Shown here one piece after another: positions 37,628 to 45,477 of a stretch of 64,000 bases of DNA (its first letter is position 1; every line of letters starts with the position of its first letter). The position numbers and the translations under genes are program-made. Source of the stretch: Enterococcus saccharolyticus subsp. saccharolyticus (GTDB lineage Bacteria > Bacillota > Bacilli > Lactobacillales > Enterococcaceae); contig NZ_CP118957.1 of the NCBI RefSeq assembly GCF_029023825.1, positions 701,501 through 765,500 of the forward strand. Reading direction: 5' to 3'. Below the pieces are notes generated by a model. That model saw only the letters and a program-made list of their open reading frames with translations, had not been told where the DNA came from and made no database searches.

Positions 37628-37670
37628 AAAAGTCAGAGATTGTATTGTTGCAATCTCTGACTTTTTTGAC
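37628..37670 (+). terminator. csbD terminator
   Basis: A 15-bp hairpin (aaaagtcagagattg and its complement, about seven-base loop) followed by T-rich sequence. Confidence 0.9.
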
Positions 37671-37695
37671 ATTAAAGGGATTATAACATTTTGAG

Positions 37696-37731
37696 GGGAT
37701 AGAAAGATTGATGTGTCAATCTTTCTATCCC
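37696..37731. repeat. Perfect 16-bp hairpin at the left end of the IS91-like element
   Basis: The arms 37696-37711 and 37716-37731 pair perfectly around TGTG, with no T-run on the plus side. It is followed by TGTTC. A subterminal hairpin near a GTTC/GAAC tetranucleotide is typical of IS91-family ends, so I read it as an element end; a terminator is the alternative. Confidence 0.55.
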
Positions 37732-37766
37732 TGTTCATTTGTCCAAAAAATGCGTAAAATGAAGAT

Positions 37767-39082
37767 ATGAAAAAGAATCTACTCCAAGCTATTTTCTTTG
37801 ATGAATATAATCATTGGGATCGATTCGTAGAAAAGTATGGGCGAAGAATTCGTCCAGTCGTAAAAAAGGAAGTCAAAAAGTTTCGAAACTGCAGAGATAT
37901 AAGAAAAGGTTATCGCTTGTTTGTATGCGAATGTTGCCATGATGTTAAAACAGTCCCTTTGAGTTGTAAAGGAAAGTTTTGTCCAAGTTGTTCTATTGGA
38001 GAAAGTCAAAAATGGGCGGAAGTAACTTCAAATGATTTGTTCCGAGTGGTTCATCGACATGTGATATTTACGATAGATGAAGGATTAAGAGATATCTTCT
38101 TGTTAGAGGAATATCGAAAAGAGTTACTAAAAGGACTGATGGATGAAGCTGCCCAAATTATATTGAACTTCTATAAAAAGTCTGGGCTACAACCAGGAAT
38201 AATAGCGACCTTGCATACATTTGGCTCGAAACTAGAGTTTAATCCTCATGTTCATATGGTGGTTACCATGGGAGGTGTAACCAAAAAGGACAGTGGGAAA
38301 GCTACGACTATCTACCTTATACGATGTTAAGAAAGTATTGGCAGAACGCGGTCTCAAAGCTCATCCGAAAAACCTTATCTGATTGGCATAAAAGAAGAGT
38401 TCAACCAGCGCTTCAAAGAGCCTATACCAAAAACGGAGAAGGTTTCTATGTCAATGCGCCGAAAAGAAGCACGACTGATTCGCGATCGTTGTTAGAATAT
38501 ATCAGTCGTTACATGAAACGAGGCCCAATCGCCTTGAAAAACTTGTTAATGTATGACGGAGAACAAGTGATGTTTCACTATAAAGACAAGCGGACCAATA
38601 CAAAAGAAACGATGACGATGACAGTAGAGGGATTCATAAGAGCGTTAATCCGACATATCCCAGACAAATATTTTAAAACGATTCGACGATATGGCATCTA
38701 TAGTCGTAGGTTAAAATCACTGATGGAAAAAATATTAAAAAGCTATCAAAAATTAGTGAAACGATTATTGGTGAATGTCAAAAAAGCGTTAAAGCCAAAG
38801 ACTTGGTCAGAGAGAATCTTCGAAGAATTTGGCATAAATCCAATGGAATGTACGGAATGTGGCGAGAGTTATGAGTGCCTAGGAATGAGTGTGCGAAAAA
38901 ATGGGTACCTGCATATTCAATATGCGAAGGATGAAGAAGCGAGAAGATATATGGGAGAGGAGAATCGAAAGATTGAAAAAGAAGAATTTCAAACAGCTTA
39001 CCAAAAAGCAGAAAAAGCAGCTTATGAAGCAATCCGGTTTGATTGGGACAAACAAGGTGAAATTTATATGTCTCGGATGTGA
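37767..39082 (+). pseudogene. IS91-family Y2 transposase, interrupted by one frameshift
   Basis: The N-terminal zinc-binding region (CECCHDVKTVPLSC, then FCPSC) and the HxH motif (FNPHVHMVVTMGG, near residue 175) lie in the first frame (37767-38328). The continuation QWESYDYLPYTMLRKYWQ and the tyrosine-bearing HIPDKYFKTIRRYGIYSRR lie in the next frame (to 39082). The switch is at a run of five A followed by GG at 38283-38289; one more A would restore the family sequence TKKGQW. The transposase therefore looks inactive unless the frame shifts. Confidence 0.85.
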
Positions 39083-39257
39083 TGAAAAAGAAGAAGTCCC
39101 ACGAGATGTGGTTGAATTTTTAGATGGCATGGATGTCGACCACGACCCATTTAATCCTCCACAATTTACGTGTAAAAAATGTGGAGAAGAAATGTATCCA
39201 GAGTATTATAAGAATGAATTTGGCTATGAATTTCATATAAGTGATGTTCATCCGTAG
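38931..39257 (+). CDS. Small zinc-ribbon-like protein overlapping the transposase 3' end
   Basis: This ORF of about 108 residues overlaps the transposase reading frame by about 150 bases in another frame and runs 175 bases past it. The C-terminal part has two CxxC knuckles about 45 residues apart (FICLGCDEKEEV and FTCKKCGEEMYPEYY). The N-terminal third is very basic (IERLKKKNFKQLTKKQKKQL). The start is uncertain; other in-frame starts are 38889 and 38901. It may be a passenger of the IS. I do not recognise a function. Confidence 0.6.
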   Translation: MKKREDIWERRIERLKKKNFKQLTKKQKKQLMKQSGLIGTNKVKFICLGCDEKEEVPRDVVEFLDGMDVDHDPFNPPQFTCKKCGEEMYPEYYKNEFGYEFHISDVHP

Positions 39258-39277
39258 GTTACACCAAACAAAGAATC

Positions 39278-39308
39278 CCTAGGAGTGGTTTTCTCCTAGG
39301 TTTTTTTT
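39278..39308 (+). terminator. Terminator at the right end of the IS91-like element
   Basis: CCTAGGAG pairs with CTCCTAGG around a seven-base loop and is followed by eight T. Confidence 0.85.
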
Positions 39309-39317
39309 ACATTAACC

Positions 39318-39716
39318 TTAGTTTGCTTCATTCCAAGCAATCGAGTCACGCACAATCGCTTCTAAAATGTCGAAATCTAGTTTTTTTACATTTTTTAGGC
39401 GGAGACAGATTTTGCCAACGTTTGATTTGGCAAAGTGTTCTTCGTAACTTTTTAAAATTGGTTGACCATTTTTTTCGCCACCAATATAAAAAGAAATATT
39501 GTTCTTTTGCGGCGCCAAACTGAGTAGGCAAGTATAGATATCATCAGCCGGATTTTTTAAATCGCCATAGCCAATAAAAGTAATCGTCCCACTAGCAATT
39601 AAACGTCTAGATAATTCAGGGAAAGTATCTTGCATCCAATGGTCTAAAGTTTGAAATAGTTCGCAATGGTCGCTTGAATCAATCAGTTCTTCAATTGTGT
39701 TTGCTTGGATATTCAT
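39318..39716 (-). CDS. DUF1801-family protein
   Basis: This 132-residue protein has the DUF1801 (YdhG-like) layout: an N-terminal helix pair followed by ITFIGYGDLKNPADD and FYIGGEKNGQPILKSYEEHF, and ends with a conserved helix. The function of the family is unknown. Single gene; its stop lies just right of the IS91 terminator. Confidence 0.8.
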   Translation of the reverse strand: MNIQANTIEELIDSSDHCELFQTLDHWMQDTFPELSRRLIASGTITFIGYGDLKNPADDIYTCLLSLAPQKNNISFYIGGEKNGQPILKSYEEHFAKSNVGKICLRLKNVKKLDFDILEAIVRDSIAWNEAN

Positions 39717-40005
39717 TTGTTGACCTCCGATTTGTATGTGTTAAAAGTAAGCATAGTATAGCATGGGAGAATGGGAAGTGTTAATATCCAACCTGCTTAT
39801 TTGAGAAAAACGAAATGACATTTAGTTATTTGAAAGCTAAGCGAAAATAAAAAAAAACAGTATCAAAACGCAAACTAAAATTTCAAGCGATTCATTTTAT
39901 CTATCGGTTACAAATTTTTGTGCTTGTTCTATTTCTTAGCTAGGAAGCTTATAATTTGTTTGATTAAATTGCTTCTGTAATCGAAAAAAACTATGAGGCG
40001 TCTCA
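39717..40005. other. AT-rich gap before the Met T-box promoter
   Basis: I see no ORF of note in these 289 bases. It contains ATCTATCGGTTAC near 39899, also part of the copYZ terminator, which may be the remains of a lost hairpin. The promoter of the methionine operon begins at 40006. Confidence 0.4.
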
Positions 40006-40034
40006 TTGACTTCTTGATTTTTGAAGGCTATGAT
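40006..40034 (+). promoter_or_regulatory. Promoter of the methionine T-box operon
   Basis: TTGACT (40006-40011), a 17-base spacer and TATGAT (40029-40034) are near consensus. The transcript should begin near 40041. Confidence 0.85.
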
Positions 40035-40040
40035 GACTCC

Positions 40041-40329
40041 AATAAAAAATTTATGCAATAAAAAGAAGAGTACAATTAGTTTTTTCTTTTAAAGAGAGCC
40101 TCGGTTGGTGAAAAGGGGTAAGGGAAGATAGTTGGAAGATGGTCTTTTTCGCATTCAACTGTGAGTTCGAAGAATAAGCAGTTGACGGGAGTGCCCGTTA
40201 TAGTGACGCGGTCTGATCTTGAGTTAAAGATTGTACTGGCAGAGTTTCTATGTTGTGAGACATAGAATAAATGAAGGTGGTTACACGAGTTCATTCGTCC
40301 TTCCAGATTAATTTCTGGGAGGTTTTTTT
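40041..40329 (+). ncRNA. T-box leader with a methionine (AUG) specifier
   Basis: The AGTA motif is at 40069-40072, and CAATTA (40073-40078) pairs with TAGTTG (40129-40134) to form the stem I base. The distal loop reads GGTTGGTG. The specifier loop reads GAAG-ATG-G, so the codon ATG (40139-40141) selects tRNA-Met. The T-box sequence GAAGGTGGTTACACGAG is at 40273-40289. The terminator (40299-40307 with 40314-40322) ends in seven T. The operon should be on when uncharged tRNA-Met rises. Confidence 0.85.
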
Positions 40330-40359
40330 ATACTTAAATTTAAAAAGGAGGAAGTATGA

Positions 40360-41181
40360 ATGAAGAAAATTAAAAGGTTAAGTTCAATAGTAATTTTGGC
40401 TGCAGCCGTGGTTGGTTTAGCAGCTTGTGGCAATGACTCAGCGGAAGAAACGGAGTCAACACTTGTCAAAATAGGAGTTGTTGGTGATAGTAATGAAGTC
40501 TGGGCGCCAGTGATTGAGCATCTTAAAGAGGAGAATATTGAAATAGAGTTAGTAAAATTTACTGACTATACGCAACCAAATGAAGCTTTAGAAAATGGCG
40601 ATATTCAGCTTAATGCTTTTCAAGGATATATTTTGATGGATGATTTCAATGCGTCGAATGATGGTCATCTAGTGGCTATCGGTGAAACAGTATTAAATCC
40701 AATTGGTTTATATTCGGATAAGTATAGTTCTGTGGAAGAGATTGCAGATGGAGTAGAAGTGGCAATTGCTAATGACCCAGTGAACGCTGCACGCGGACTG
40801 TTGCTTTTACAATCAGCAGGTTTAATCAAACTTGAATACGAAGAAGGAACAAATCCAGCAGCAGAGGATATCGTTGAAAACCCTAAGAATTTAAAAATCT
40901 TAGAAATGGAAGCTGCCCAGACTGCTCGTTCGCTGACAGATGTTGGTGCTAGTGTAATCAACGTATTTATGGCGTTGGATGCAGGATTTATTCCTAAAGA
41001 TGATGCGATTTTTATCGAACCAGTCAATGAAGAATCAAAGCCTTATTATAATATCATTGTTGCAAGAGAAGATGATAAAGATAACGAAGTCTATAAAAAA
41101 ATCGTGGATGCCTATCGCACTGACGAATCCAAAAAACTGATTGATGAATTATATAAAGGTTCTGTATTGCCTTTATGGTAA
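40360..41181 (+). CDS. MetQ/NlpA-family substrate-binding lipoprotein
   Basis: The signal peptide ends in a lipobox-like VGLAAC near residue 22. The body is NlpA/MetQ: VKIGVVGDSNEVWAPVIEHL, VKFTDYTQPNEALENGDIQLNAFQ (which continues with the GY motif), VAIANDPVNAARGLLLLQ and MALDAGFIP. MetQ binds methionine for the MetNI transporter. No metN or metI is in the window, so it may serve a remote transporter. The Met T-box upstream supports methionine or a relative as ligand. A ribosome site aaggagg is 8 bases before ATG 40360. Confidence 0.88.
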   Translation: MKKIKRLSSIVILAAAVVGLAACGNDSAEETESTLVKIGVVGDSNEVWAPVIEHLKEENIEIELVKFTDYTQPNEALENGDIQLNAFQGYILMDDFNASNDGHLVAIGETVLNPIGLYSDKYSSVEEIADGVEVAIANDPVNAARGLLLLQSAGLIKLEYEEGTNPAAEDIVENPKNLKILEMEAAQTARSLTDVGASVINVFMALDAGFIPKDDAIFIEPVNEESKPYYNIIVAREDDKDNEVYKKIVDAYRTDESKKLIDELYKGSVLPLW

Positions 41182-41195
41182 AACGAGGTGGGAAG

Positions 41196-42182
41196 ATGTC
41201 GACAAATCTAACTAAAGAAGAAGTATTGAAATTATATTATGAGATGCGACGAATTCGTCGTTTTGAAGAAACAGTGAAAGAAAAAAGTGGAACAGACATT
41301 GTTGGCCCAACACATTTATATATTGGGGAAGAGGCGATTGCTGTTGGAGTGTGTAGCAATCTGACAAAGGATGACTATGTGACTAGCACCCACCGTGGTC
41401 ACGGTCATACTTTGGCTAAAGGTGCCAAACTGGATCGATCATTAGCTGAACTTTATGGGAAAAAAACAGGATACTGTAAAGGAAAAGGCGGGTCAATGCA
41501 TCTGGCAGATTTTAGTGTTGGGATGTTGGGAGCAAATGGCGTAGTCGGTGGCGGATTCAATATTGCCACTGGCGCCGCTTTGGCAATACAGCAAAGAGGA
41601 GGAAAAGAGGTCGCTGTTTGTTTTTTTGGAGATGGTTCAAGTAATCGTGGGACATTTCATGAGGCGGTAAATCTAGCAGCAAGTTGGAAATTACCAGTAA
41701 TCTTTGTCTGTGAGAATAATGGTTGGGCATCTACAACTAGATTTAGCGAAACGGGGTCGATTCCGCGATTGTCTGAACGAGCGAAAGGTTATGGTATTCC
41801 AGGAATTACGATTGATGGCAATGATGTTGAAGAAGTCAAAAACATTTCTGCTGAGTTGATTAATCGTGCTCGGAATGGAGAAGGTCCAAGTATTTTAGAG
41901 TGTCTTTCGTATCGAATCGAAGGACATTTTCTAGCTGATCCACAGTTGTATAGAACCAAAGAAGAGGTACAAGAGCAATATGAAAATAACAATCCCATCA
42001 CCCGTTTTACAGAAAAAGTTATTCGCCAACAACTTGTTTCTGAAGCTGACTTGAGGGAAATAGATGACAAACTTGAGGCTGAATTGCAAGATGCAATCAC
42101 CTTTGCAGAAAACAGTGTATTTCCAGAAGCAGAAGAAGCTTTGGAAGATTTATTTGTTGGGGAGGTAACATTGTATGAGTGA
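41196..42182 (+). CDS. Thiamine-diphosphate-dependent 2-oxo acid dehydrogenase E1, alpha subunit (AcoA-like)
   Basis: This is the alpha subunit of a pyruvate/acetoin-type E1. The ThDP motif starts GDGSSNRGTFHEAVNL and closes with CENNGWA near residue 170. The phosphorylation-loop region reads GHGHTLAKGAK and YRIEGHFLADP. A start at 41175 would overlap the preceding stop; ATG 41196 has aggtggg upstream and gives 328 residues. It overlaps the beta-subunit gene by eight bases. No E2 or E3 gene follows, and the context points to methionine-related keto acids. Confidence 0.88.
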   Translation: MSTNLTKEEVLKLYYEMRRIRRFEETVKEKSGTDIVGPTHLYIGEEAIAVGVCSNLTKDDYVTSTHRGHGHTLAKGAKLDRSLAELYGKKTGYCKGKGGSMHLADFSVGMLGANGVVGGGFNIATGAALAIQQRGGKEVAVCFFGDGSSNRGTFHEAVNLAASWKLPVIFVCENNGWASTTRFSETGSIPRLSERAKGYGIPGITIDGNDVEEVKNISAELINRARNGEGPSILECLSYRIEGHFLADPQLYRTKEEVQEQYENNNPITRFTEKVIRQQLVSEADLREIDDKLEAELQDAITFAENSVFPEAEEALEDLFVGEVTLYE

Positions 42183-43176
42183 TCGTATTATCACATTTTC
42201 AGAGGCAACTAGAGAAGCGATGATAGAAGAAATGAGAGCAGACAAGCGTGTTTTTGTTTTTGGAGAAGATATTGCCAAACAAGGGGGGATCTTTGGTCAG
42301 TTTACTGGACTAAAAGATGAGTTTGGCGAGCGTGTAAAAGATACCCCTATTTCTGAAACTGCTCTAGTTGGGGCAGGAGTCGGTGCAGCAATCGCCGGTT
42401 CCAAACCGATTATTGATCTTCATTTTGCGGATTTTATTGGCATTACCATGGATGAAATTTTAAATCAAATGGCAAAAGCACGTTATATGTTCGGTGGACA
42501 GGCTTCTTTACCACTAGTATTGCGAGCGCCAGATGGTTCAATGAAGCATGGGGCTGCACAACATTCGCAATCGTTGGAATCTTGGTTTATGGGAATCCCG
42601 GGAATTCGTGTTGTGATTCCTTCCACTCCGGAAAACGGAAAAGGTTTGTTAAAAGCGGCCATTCAAGACCCCAATCCAGTGATTTACTTTGAAAATAAGG
42701 GGCTATTTCCTATCACAGGCCACGTTCCTAAAGGAGAAGTAATTACTCCTTTGGATAAGGCAGAAGTAGTTAGAGAAGGGACAGACGTTACTTTAGTATC
42801 GTATTCGTTAATGTTGTCCAAAGCGTTAAATGCAGCGGAGCATATTCAGAGAACTTATGGAATTAATGTAGAAGTGATTGATTTAAGAAGTATTGTACCA
42901 ATCGATACAGAAACAATTTATCAGTCAGTGAAAAAGACCGGACGTTTGGTGATTGCCCATGAGGCTATTAAAATTGGCGGTGTTGGGGGTGAGATTGCAG
43001 CGCGGGTGGCAGAAAATGTTTGGGAGTATTTACAAGCACCAATTCTGCGTGTGGGGGCTAAATTTGTTCCAGTTCCATTCAGTCCGCCATTGGAAAACTA
43101 TGTCTTTGCCGATGAACAGGAAATCATTGCAACGATTTTGAAAAGTGTAGAAAAACGAGAAAAGGTAACGAAATGA
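42175..43176 (+). CDS. Thiamine-diphosphate-dependent 2-oxo acid dehydrogenase E1, beta subunit (AcoB-like)
   Basis: The beta subunit of the same enzyme. Its N-terminus ITFSEATREAMIEEM and the motifs VFGEDIAKQGGIFGQF, DTPISETALVGAGVGAA, GGQASLPLVLRAPDG, HSQSLESWF and IAHEAIKIGGVGGEI are typical. 333 residues. It overlaps the next gene by four bases, indicating coupled translation. Without E2 it could act as a decarboxylating or carboligating enzyme. Confidence 0.88.
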   Translation: MSDRIITFSEATREAMIEEMRADKRVFVFGEDIAKQGGIFGQFTGLKDEFGERVKDTPISETALVGAGVGAAIAGSKPIIDLHFADFIGITMDEILNQMAKARYMFGGQASLPLVLRAPDGSMKHGAAQHSQSLESWFMGIPGIRVVIPSTPENGKGLLKAAIQDPNPVIYFENKGLFPITGHVPKGEVITPLDKAEVVREGTDVTLVSYSLMLSKALNAAEHIQRTYGINVEVIDLRSIVPIDTETIYQSVKKTGRLVIAHEAIKIGGVGGEIAARVAENVWEYLQAPILRVGAKFVPVPFSPPLENYVFADEQEIIATILKSVEKREKVTK

Positions 43177-43961
43177 CAAAACTATCAATCGTATTATTGC
43201 AGATAGATGTTTCATTCGGCAATCCAAAGAAGAACAGAGAGAATATTCGCCGGTGGTTTGAACGAGCTGAACTAAAGCCAAATGAACTCGTGCTTTTACC
43301 AGAACTTTGGGATACGGGGTATGATTTGACTCGTCTCTCAGAAATTGCTGATAGGGACGGAGAAACGGCGCAATTATTTCTCTCGCAGCTGACCAAAGAA
43401 TATCAGGTATATATTTCAGGAGGATCAATTGCCAGACAAAGCGATGACAAATTTTTCAATACCACGTATATAGTAACGCCAACTGGATCAATTCAAGCTA
43501 GTTATGATAAAGTGCATTTGTTTCGGTTAATGCAGGAAGAAAAATTCTTGCACGCAGGTAGTCAACTAGTGCAGACAACGATTTTAGGTGTACCATTGTC
43601 GCCTTTCATTTGTTATGACTTGCGGTTTCCAGAATTTTTGCGAAAAAGTGCTAACCAGAAGACTGAACTTTTCCTATTTTCAGCCTAATGGCCAACAGTT
43701 CGTATTGATCACTGGAAAAAACTTCTTCAAGCTAGAGCCATCGAAAATCAGTGTTTTGTAGCAGCAGTAAATCGTGTGGGTGAAGACCCTGACAATAAGT
43801 TTGGGGGCAATTCTATGATTGTCGATCCTCTAGGGAATATTCTTTTGGAGTTAGATGATTCAGAAGGTTTTGGACGGAAAGAAATTAATATGCAAGAAGT
43901 AAGTGATGTTAGGAAAGGGTTCCCGGTATTTGAAGATCGTCGAACAAACTTATATTATTGA
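43173..43961 (+). pseudogene. MtnU-like omega-amidase (nitrilase superfamily) with an in-frame TAA stop
   Basis: The family is the C-N hydrolase that converts 2-oxoglutaramate or related amides, paired with MtnE in the methionine salvage cluster of Bacillus. The Glu in LLPELWDTGYD, the Lys in YDKVHLF and the Cys in FICYDLRFPEF are intact. A TAA at 43686-43688 sits where the family has a coding residue (after LFLFSA, before WPTVRIDHW). The same frame then continues without further stops to 43961, for 262 codons in all. The product as written stops at residue 171 and lacks the C-terminal third. Confidence 0.85.
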
Positions 43962-43972
43962 GGAGGAAAGGT

Positions 43973-45142
43973 ATGCTATCAAATGCTAAAATCTTGAATC
44001 AATTACCAACTCAGTTTTTTGCACAACTTGTTAAGCAGGTTAACCAAAAAATCTTAGAAGGAAATGATGTGATTAATTTAGGGCAAGGGAATCCTGATCA
44101 ACCGACACCAGCAGGAATTGTTGCGGCGATGCAACAAGCTGTGGCGAATCATGAAAATCATAAATACTCTCAATTTAGAGGGAACCAATCGTTCAAACAA
44201 GCAGTAGCTGATTTTTATTGGAAACAATATGGCGTAAAACTAGATCCTGAGAAAGAAGTTGCTGTGATGGGTGGGGCTAAAATCGGATTGGTCGAGTTGC
44301 CATTGGCTTTACTTGATCCAGGAGACACTATATTGTTACCTGATCCAGGCTATCCAGATTATCTATCTGGTGTGGCTCTAGCAAAAGTACAGCAAGAATT
44401 AGTTCCTTTACTACCTGAAAATGGTTATTTACCTGATTATAATTCTTTAGAGGAAGAGATAGTAGAAAAAGCCAAGTTGTTGTTTTTGAATTATCCTAAT
44501 AATCCAACTGGGGCTCAAGCTAATACCGCTTTTTTTGATGAAACTGTTGCGTTTGCAAAAGAAAATGGAATTGCTGTAGTACATGATTTTGCTTATGGAG
44601 CGTTGGGTAATGAGACGGAACCTCCAGTCAGCTTTTTACAAAGTCAAGGGGCAAAGGATGTAGGCATTGAGCTGTATACCTTGTCTAAAACATTTAACAT
44701 GGCAGGGTGGCGAATTGCTTTTGCGGTAGGGAATCAAGTAATGATTGAAGCACTTAATTTGATACAAGATCACTTGTTTGTTGGAATATTTCCTGCGTTA
44801 CAAGAAGCAAGTGTCTATGCATTGGAAAGTTTTGAACAGGTAGATGAGCTTGTTGCTTTATATAATCAAAGACGGCAGATTTTTGTACATGCTGCAGCTA
44901 AGATTGGTTGGATTGCCTATCCCACTAATGGAGCATTTTATGCATGGATGCCCGTCGCAAAAGGATATGACAGTGTAGCATTTACAGAGCTTTTATTGGA
45001 GAAGGCATCTGTTGCAGTTGCACCGGGAAGTGGCTTTGGTAAAGGCGGGGAGGGTTTCGTACGAATTGGTCTTCTTGTTGATGAGGCACGGTTAATTGAA
45101 GCTGTGAGAAGAATCAGCGAACTAGGACTAATTTTTGAATAG
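43973..45142 (+). CDS. mtnE: Methionine aminotransferase (MtnE type)
   Basis: This class I aminotransferase closely resembles Bacillus MtnE: QLPTQFFAQLVKQVNQKI, INLGQGNPDQPTP, NHKYSQFRG, PGYPDYLSGV, LNYPNNPTGA and VVHDFAYGA. The PLP lysine is in YTLSKTFNMAGWR (near residue 235). MtnE turns 2-keto-4-methylthiobutyrate into methionine, often with glutamine as donor, which fits the omega-amidase next door. ATG 43973 with aggagg 6 bases upstream gives 389 residues. Confidence 0.92.
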   Translation: MLSNAKILNQLPTQFFAQLVKQVNQKILEGNDVINLGQGNPDQPTPAGIVAAMQQAVANHENHKYSQFRGNQSFKQAVADFYWKQYGVKLDPEKEVAVMGGAKIGLVELPLALLDPGDTILLPDPGYPDYLSGVALAKVQQELVPLLPENGYLPDYNSLEEEIVEKAKLLFLNYPNNPTGAQANTAFFDETVAFAKENGIAVVHDFAYGALGNETEPPVSFLQSQGAKDVGIELYTLSKTFNMAGWRIAFAVGNQVMIEALNLIQDHLFVGIFPALQEASVYALESFEQVDELVALYNQRRQIFVHAAAKIGWIAYPTNGAFYAWMPVAKGYDSVAFTELLLEKASVAVAPGSGFGKGGEGFVRIGLLVDEARLIEAVRRISELGLIFE

Positions 45143-45193
45143 AAAGTGGATAAGAATCTAGGCAATATTAATAATATTTTTAACCCTAAACTA

Positions 45194-45222
45194 TTGACAA
45201 AGACCTTCACAGATGATATGAT
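45194..45222 (+). promoter_or_regulatory. Near-consensus promoter of the 45.2 kb leader RNA
   Basis: TTGACA (45194-45199), a 17-base spacer and TATGAT (45217-45222) are followed by a transcript start near 45229. Confidence 0.88.
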
Positions 45223-45228
45223 ATAAAA

Positions 45229-45355
45229 TTTGAGAAATGAAAGCAGAAGCACCCGCTTCTCGCCTAAGTGAGAAAATTACTGGGCAGAATAGGATTCCGA
45301 CTAAACGATTTAGTGTGGAGTACGTGCGGGTTCTTGTAGAAGAACTCGTTTTTTT
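45229..45355 (+). ncRNA. Structured attenuator-like RNA of unknown class
   Basis: A terminator hairpin (45327-45335 with 45340-45348, GTAG loop) is followed by seven T at 45349-45355. The same 5' arm can instead pair with AGAA..ACCCGC at 45245-45256 (10 bp with a two-base bulge), an obvious antiterminator. Between them lie TTCTC/GAGAA (45257-45261 with 45270-45274) and ACTAAA/TTTAGT hairpins. I do not recognise the class; it recalls attenuated leaders before infC in Lactobacillales, but no infC follows. It could also be a stand-alone small RNA. Confidence 0.65.
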
Positions 45356-45426
45356 ATGTTTTCATACGTTTAGGCATGAAATAGTAACGTTTAGGGCAAA
45401 AATGATTTTAGAGAATACTTCTGACG

Positions 45427-45432
45427 TATAAT
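45427..45432 (+). promoter_or_regulatory. -10 box of the coiled-coil protein gene
   Basis: A consensus TATAAT is 46 bases upstream of the start codon. The -35 is weak (TGATTT-like). Confidence 0.5.
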
Positions 45433-45477
45433 ACAGTTATCTGAACAATAGTGACTAATGAAATGGGAGGATAAACT

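Larger units (their letters stand above)
37696..39308 (+). mobile_element. IS91-like insertion element (approximate limits)
   Basis: The transposase plus zinc-ribbon ORF are bordered by a 16-bp hairpin on the left and an 8-bp terminator-like hairpin (39278-39300) with T-run on the right. IS91 elements make no target duplication, so precise ends cannot be fixed here. Confidence 0.6.
45143..45477. other. Intergenic region with a promoter, an attenuator-like RNA and a second promoter
   Basis: This 335-base stretch holds the strong promoter at 45194-45222, the structured RNA at 45229-45355 and a -10 at 45427-45432 for the coiled-coil gene. Two copies of ACGTTTAGG at 45366-45374 and 45388-45396 are 22 bases apart. 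Confidence 0.6.

Noticed and set aside
37696-37731. Ordinary terminator for csbD
   Set aside because: csbD already has a strong terminator at 37628-37670, and this hairpin lacks a T-run; an IS end fits better.
38283-38289. Programmed -1 frameshifting in the IS91-like transposase
   Set aside because: The run is only A5 followed by GG and does not form a good slippery heptamer in frame; a lost base is simpler.
45237-45431. 64-codon ORF over the 45.2 kb RNA as a real protein gene
   Set aside because: It has no ribosome site and begins about 8 bases after the expected transcript start; the RNA structure explains the sequence better. A leader peptide is not excluded.
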